Shown in pieces: positions 45,187 through 47,188 of a DNA stretch of 47,188 bases. The number at the start of each line of letters is the position of its first letter. Within the stretch, counting starts at the first letter, position 1. The notes under the pieces are model-generated. The model did no database searches, was not told the DNA's origin, and saw nothing but the letters and a program-made list of their open reading frames with translations. The stretch covers positions 1-47,188 of the forward strand of contig CAZZIQ010000007.1 of the NCBI GenBank assembly GCA_964654355.1, written 5' to 3'. Source of the DNA: CAZZIQ01 sp964654355 (lineage in GTDB: Bacteria > Pseudomonadota > Gammaproteobacteria > GCF-002020875). The position numbers and the translations under genes are program-made.

Positions 45187-46491
45187 TCAGAGGTCGTAAC
45201 CACGCTCCTCGTGCGCAGCGATGTCCAACCCTTGCGTTTCCTCATCACTGGAAACACGCAAAGCAACAAACAGACCGACGAACTTGAGAATGAGATAGGT
45301 CACCAACGCTGTAAAGATCGTTACCGCAACAACCCCAATCAGCTGTGCTTGCAGCTGCGCACTCATGCTTGGCATGGTTTCGAGCAAATAACCTTGGCCA
45401 CTAAATAGACCCAGTTCGGTCGAAGCAAAAACCGCGACCAAAAGCGAACCCAAGATTCCACCCACCCCATGCACCGGAAAGACGTCGAGCGAATCGTCAA
45501 TCTTGAGCCGGCGCTTAATCAAAAGGACGGCATTGAAACAGACTACACCTGCGAGAACCCCAATCACCAGGGCACCCGCTGGCCCAACAAAACCAGACGC
45601 CGGCGTAATCGTACCCAAGCCCGCAACCATGCCCGTCACCGCACCGAGGGCTGTGGGCTTCCCAAAGCGCGCCCACTCCACAAACATCCAGGTGATCGCA
45701 CCGGCTGCCGCAGCAAGATGCGTCGCCAGCATCGCCATCGCCGCATCGCCATTCGCAGCCAAGGCGCTACCGCCGTTAAAGCCAAACCACCCCACCCAGA
45801 GCATGCCTGCGCCCATCACCGTCATGGTCATGTTGTGCGGCGGCATCGCCGTAGTGGTGAACCCCTTGCGCGGCCCCAACACAATCGCCGCCACCAATGC
45901 GGCAACCCCAGCCGTAATGTGCACCACAATGCCGCCAGCGAAATCCATTACACCCAACTCAGAAAGCCAGCCGCCGCCCCAGACCCAATGCGTGACCGGG
46001 GCATAGACCAGTAACAGCCAGAGTGCAGAAAAAGCCAACACCGCAGAGAACCGCATACGCTCAGCAAAACCTCCCACAATCAACGCCGGGGTAATGATGG
46101 CAAAGGTCATCTGGAACAAAACAAACAGTGATTCTGGCAGAGCACCTGCAAGCGTGCCCTCCTCAACACCAGCAAGGAATGCACGATCAAATCCACCCAA
46201 CCATGCATTACCTTCGGAAAAGGCGAGGCTGTAACCCAACAACATCCACAACAACGACACGATCCCCGCAATTGCAAAGCACTGCATCAGCACGGAAAGC
46301 ACATTCTTGCTTCGCACCAAACCACCGTAAAAGAGCGCCAGCCCCGGCAAAGTCATGAACAAGACCAGCGCGGTGGAAGTGAGAATCCACGCCGTATCGG
46401 CAGCCGCCAGTTCATTCGCCTGCGCGAGCCCGCTGAAGAGCCCGAGCCCGAGCAAAACACCTGAATGTTTGATCCACGTCACGGTGTGCAT
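45187..46491 (-). CDS. amt: Ammonium transporter
   Basis: A 434-residue Amt/MEP/Rh protein with a likely cleaved signal peptide (ends GLAQA, about residue 25) and eleven membrane helices. Segments FYGGLVRSKNVLSVLMQC, FAERMRFSAVLAF and GWFGFNGGSALAANG match the conserved Amt pore regions. It conducts ammonium inward when nitrogen is scarce. The start at 46491 has a GAGGAG ribosome site 9 nt upstream; the longer open frame starts before the predicted transcript start. The usual partner glnK is not next to it. A sigma-54 promoter and NtrC-like sites lie upstream, and a strong terminator follows. Confidence 0.94.
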   Translation of the reverse strand: MHTVTWIKHSGVLLGLGLFSGLAQANELAAADTAWILTSTALVLFMTLPGLALFYGGLVRSKNVLSVLMQCFAIAGIVSLLWMLLGYSLAFSEGNAWLGGFDRAFLAGVEEGTLAGALPESLFVLFQMTFAIITPALIVGGFAERMRFSAVLAFSALWLLLVYAPVTHWVWGGGWLSELGVMDFAGGIVVHITAGVAALVAAIVLGPRKGFTTTAMPPHNMTMTVMGAGMLWVGWFGFNGGSALAANGDAAMAMLATHLAAAAGAITWMFVEWARFGKPTALGAVTGMVAGLGTITPASGFVGPAGALVIGVLAGVVCFNAVLLIKRRLKIDDSLDVFPVHGVGGILGSLLVAVFASTELGLFSGQGYLLETMPSMSAQLQAQLIGVVAVTIFTALVTYLILKFVGLFVALRVSSDEETQGLDIAAHEERGYDL

Positions 46492-46522
46492 GTATTTGTT
46501 CTCCTCATGTAACGAAAATCCA

Positions 46523-46544
46523 GTGAAATGCATTGTGAAGTGCA
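46523..46544 (-). repeat. Tandem 10-bp direct repeat in the amt leader
   Basis: Read on the minus strand, two copies of TGCAYTTCAC separated by AA (period 12): 46535-46544 and 46523-46532. They lie about 9-30 nt downstream of the predicted sigma-54 start, within the 61-nt amt leader. Purpose unknown. Confidence 0.6.
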
Positions 46545-46563
46545 CTTTAAAGCGCGTTACTAC

Positions 46564-46577
46564 GCAAGAACTGTGCC
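46564..46577 (-). promoter_or_regulatory. Sigma-54 (-24/-12) promoter for amt
   Basis: On the minus strand the sequence reads GGCAC, 5 nt, TTGC, an exact fit to the core of the sigma-54 consensus TGGCAC-N5-TTGC with correct GG to GC spacing. Transcription would start near 46552, giving a leader of about 61 nt before the amt ATG. rpoN is encoded in the window. Confidence 0.82.
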
Positions 46578-46629
46578 GGACTGAATCTGTGCAAAAGCCC
46601 CAGATGCGTGCATGCACCCGACTCCTTAC

Positions 46630-46644
46630 GCATTTTAATGGTGC
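46630..46644 (-). promoter_or_regulatory. NtrC-like site, promoter-proximal
   Basis: GCATTTTAATGGTGC on the plus strand fits the NtrC dyad GCAC-N7-GTGC with one mismatch in the left arm. Its centre is about 85 bp upstream of the predicted amt transcription start. Confidence 0.6.
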
Positions 46645-46679
46645 AAAAACAAAAAAAGCGCACCAAATTAGTGCGCTTT
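46642..46679 (-). terminator. Rho-independent terminator after the 72-residue gene
   Basis: Perfect 9-bp stem AAAGCGCAC / GTGCGCTTT (46655-46679) with a 7-nt loop, then on the minus strand TTTTTTT-G-TTTTT. It begins 28 nt beyond the stop of the upstream 72-residue gene, and so insulates it from amt. The stem is also an NtrC-like dyad (see the 46658-46676 entry). Confidence 0.85.
46658..46676 (-). promoter_or_regulatory. NtrC-like site, distal, inside terminator stem
   Basis: The 19-bp dyad reads GCGCAC-TAATTTG-GTGCGC on the minus strand and contains GCACTAATTTGGTGC, a full match to the NtrC consensus. Its centre (46667) is 30 bp, three helical turns, from the proximal site and about 115 bp upstream of the predicted start, like the paired enhancer sites at glnA. 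Confidence 0.65.
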
Positions 46680-46706
46680 CTCAGATCGAAACGGAACGCA
46701 TCTCCC

Positions 46707-46925
46707 TTAATCATCCCCCATCGGAATGACCTCGCGCTCTGTCATCAACAATTTCGCGCCCGCGCCCTCGTTCGGCGCAAACACCATTTTGATTTCGCAG
46801 TTGTCTGCCACCGTCAGCTGTCCACGCAATTCACGCGCACGATCCCGCGCATCACGGAACTTCGGATGGGACTCAATCGCTTCAACTTTGCGATTCGGAA
46901 ACATCTTGAACAAGAAATAAGGCAT
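46707..46925 (-). CDS. Small conserved-looking protein of unknown function
   Basis: A 72-residue soluble protein with no signal peptide. It begins MPYFLFKMFPNRKVEAIE, has a charged helix KFRDARDRARELRGQL and a strand CEIKMVFAPNEGAGAKLL. It resembles a family of small gammaproteobacterial proteins starting MPYYLYKI that I recall only as uncharacterised; no function is known to me. It is flanked by a strong terminator downstream and by inverted repeats upstream, so it appears to be a single-gene unit. The coding call rests on composition, frame integrity and the recognised pattern. Confidence 0.75.
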   Translation of the reverse strand: MPYFLFKMFPNRKVEAIESHPKFRDARDRARELRGQLTVADNCEIKMVFAPNEGAGAKLLMTEREVIPMGDD

Positions 46926-46982
46926 GGCTCAATCCCTGAGGCGCGCACTGAAAAGCGCTGTGATCCAAAAGAAAGAACCACC

Positions 46983-47007
46983 ATACCTGATTTAAATGCT
47001 CAGGTAT
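46983..47007. repeat. Inverted repeat between the small gene and the H1-like gene
   Basis: A perfect 8-bp inverted repeat ATACCTGA (46983-46990) and TCAGGTAT (47000-47007) with an AT-rich 9-nt centre. It lies about 58-82 bp upstream of the 72-residue gene. It could be an operator, part of its promoter (TATACC on the minus strand is a partial -10), or a second weak hairpin after the H1-like gene. Confidence 0.5.
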
Positions 47008-47040
47008 AGCGGGCCCGAAGGGCCATGAAGATCAGAAACC

Positions 47041-47071
47041 TGGTCCGCCCAACCATAAGCCGGACGGACCA
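47041..47071 (-). terminator. Hairpin after the histone-like gene
   Basis: A 10-bp stem TGGTCCGCCC (47041-47050) with GGACGGACCA (47062-47071), one G-U pair, loop 11 nt, beginning 20 nt after the stop of the H1-like gene. On the minus strand it is followed by GGTTTCTG, a poor T-run, so termination may be weak. Confidence 0.55.
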
Positions 47072-47090
47072 GAGTCACGCTTTGCTCGTC

Positions 47091-47188
47091 TTACTTCTTC
47101 TTACGAGCAGCGCGCTTCTTCTTCGGTGCAGCTTTCTTCTTCGCTGCGGCACGCTTCTTCTTAGGAGCGGCCTTCTTCTTCGCTGCGG
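47091..47188 (-). CDS. Histone H1-like lysine-rich protein, C-terminal part (cut by window edge)
   Basis: Only the last 32 codons are in the window. They encode tandem copies of RAAAKKKAAPKKK (13 residues, 39-bp period at the DNA level) ending RAARKKK and a TAA stop at 47091-47093. This is the type of tail seen in bacterial histone H1-like proteins (AlgP/Hc-type), which bind DNA without sequence specificity. The N-terminal part lies outside the window, so another lysine-tailed protein is possible. A hairpin follows the stop. The repeat is likely to vary in copy number. Confidence 0.75.
   Translation of the reverse strand, partial: AAKKKAAPKKKRAAAKKKAAPKKKRAARKKK

Noticed and set aside
45469..46014. 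Two long plus-strand open frames opposite amt
   Set aside because: Shadow frames of the highly hydrophobic amt sequence; no ribosome site or domain.
47011..47024. Short hairpin GGCCC/GGGCC
   Set aside because: Only 5 bp with a 3-nt loop and no T-run; can arise by chance in GC-rich sequence.
1..47188. Mobile elements, prophage, CRISPR, tRNA or rRNA genes
   Set aside because: No transposase, integrase, repeat-spacer pattern, cloverleaf or rRNA-like sequence was seen; all long intervals are filled by core genes.

Overview
The window is a dense, moderately GC-rich bacterial chromosome segment. It shows no mobile elements, CRISPR arrays, tRNA or rRNA genes. Gene content (Mla and Lpt envelope systems, RpoN, RapZ, HPF, DegS-type protease, TldD/PmbA, short-form HisG) and gene order point to a gammaproteobacterium. 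The order resembles the Pseudomonas algW-his-murA-mla-kds-lpt-rpoN block joined to the leuS-lptE-holA-nadD-rsfS-rlmH and lnt-corC-ybeY-ybeZ-miaB blocks, with some xanthomonad-like adjacency. I cannot place it to genus.

Layout. At 125-2093 a Nif3/YbgI protein diverges from a membrane-anchored DegS/AlgW protease. From 12156 down to 2099 (minus strand) runs one long cluster: a DUF72-like protein, mlaFEDCB (retrograde phospholipid transport), an ABC-2 exporter pair, murA, hisG, hisD and hisC. From 12281 to 22649 (plus strand) run yrbG, kdsD, kdsC, lptC, lptA, lptB (KDO supply and LPS export), rpoN, hpf, rapZ, ptsI and mgtE. From 38975 down to 22646 (minus strand) run leuS, lptE, holA, proA, nadD, rsfS, rlmH, rng, yhdP, a nitrilase-family amidase, tldD and pmbA. 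A short plus-strand ybeL-like gene (39170-39514) separates leuS from a minus-strand set: miaB, phoH/ybeZ, ybeY, corC and lnt (45059 down to 39511). The right end holds an amt ammonium transporter, a 72-residue conserved-looking protein, and the lysine-rich C-terminus of a histone H1-like protein cut by the window edge.

Themes. Most genes serve envelope biogenesis (peptidoglycan precursor, LPS, phospholipid asymmetry, lipoprotein acylation) or translation and RNA (LeuRS, RsfS, RlmH, RNase G, HPF, YbeY, MiaB). The amt upstream region carries a sigma-54 promoter and two NtrC-like dyads 30 bp apart; one dyad is also the stem of the upstream gene's terminator. This fits with rpoN being encoded in the window.

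Main oddities. (1) RsfS has a lysine/alanine-rich N-terminal extension of about 84 residues that must start at a non-ATG codon. (2) PtsI (EI) sits directly after rapZ with no ptsN, HPr, hprK or EIIA gene. (3) The YbeL homologue lacks its zinc ribbon. (4) A diverged DUF72-like gene heads the mla cluster. (5) bolA/ibaG and maf are missing from positions where related genomes usually have them. No clearly new multi-gene system is visible; this is mostly conserved core genome with these local departures.
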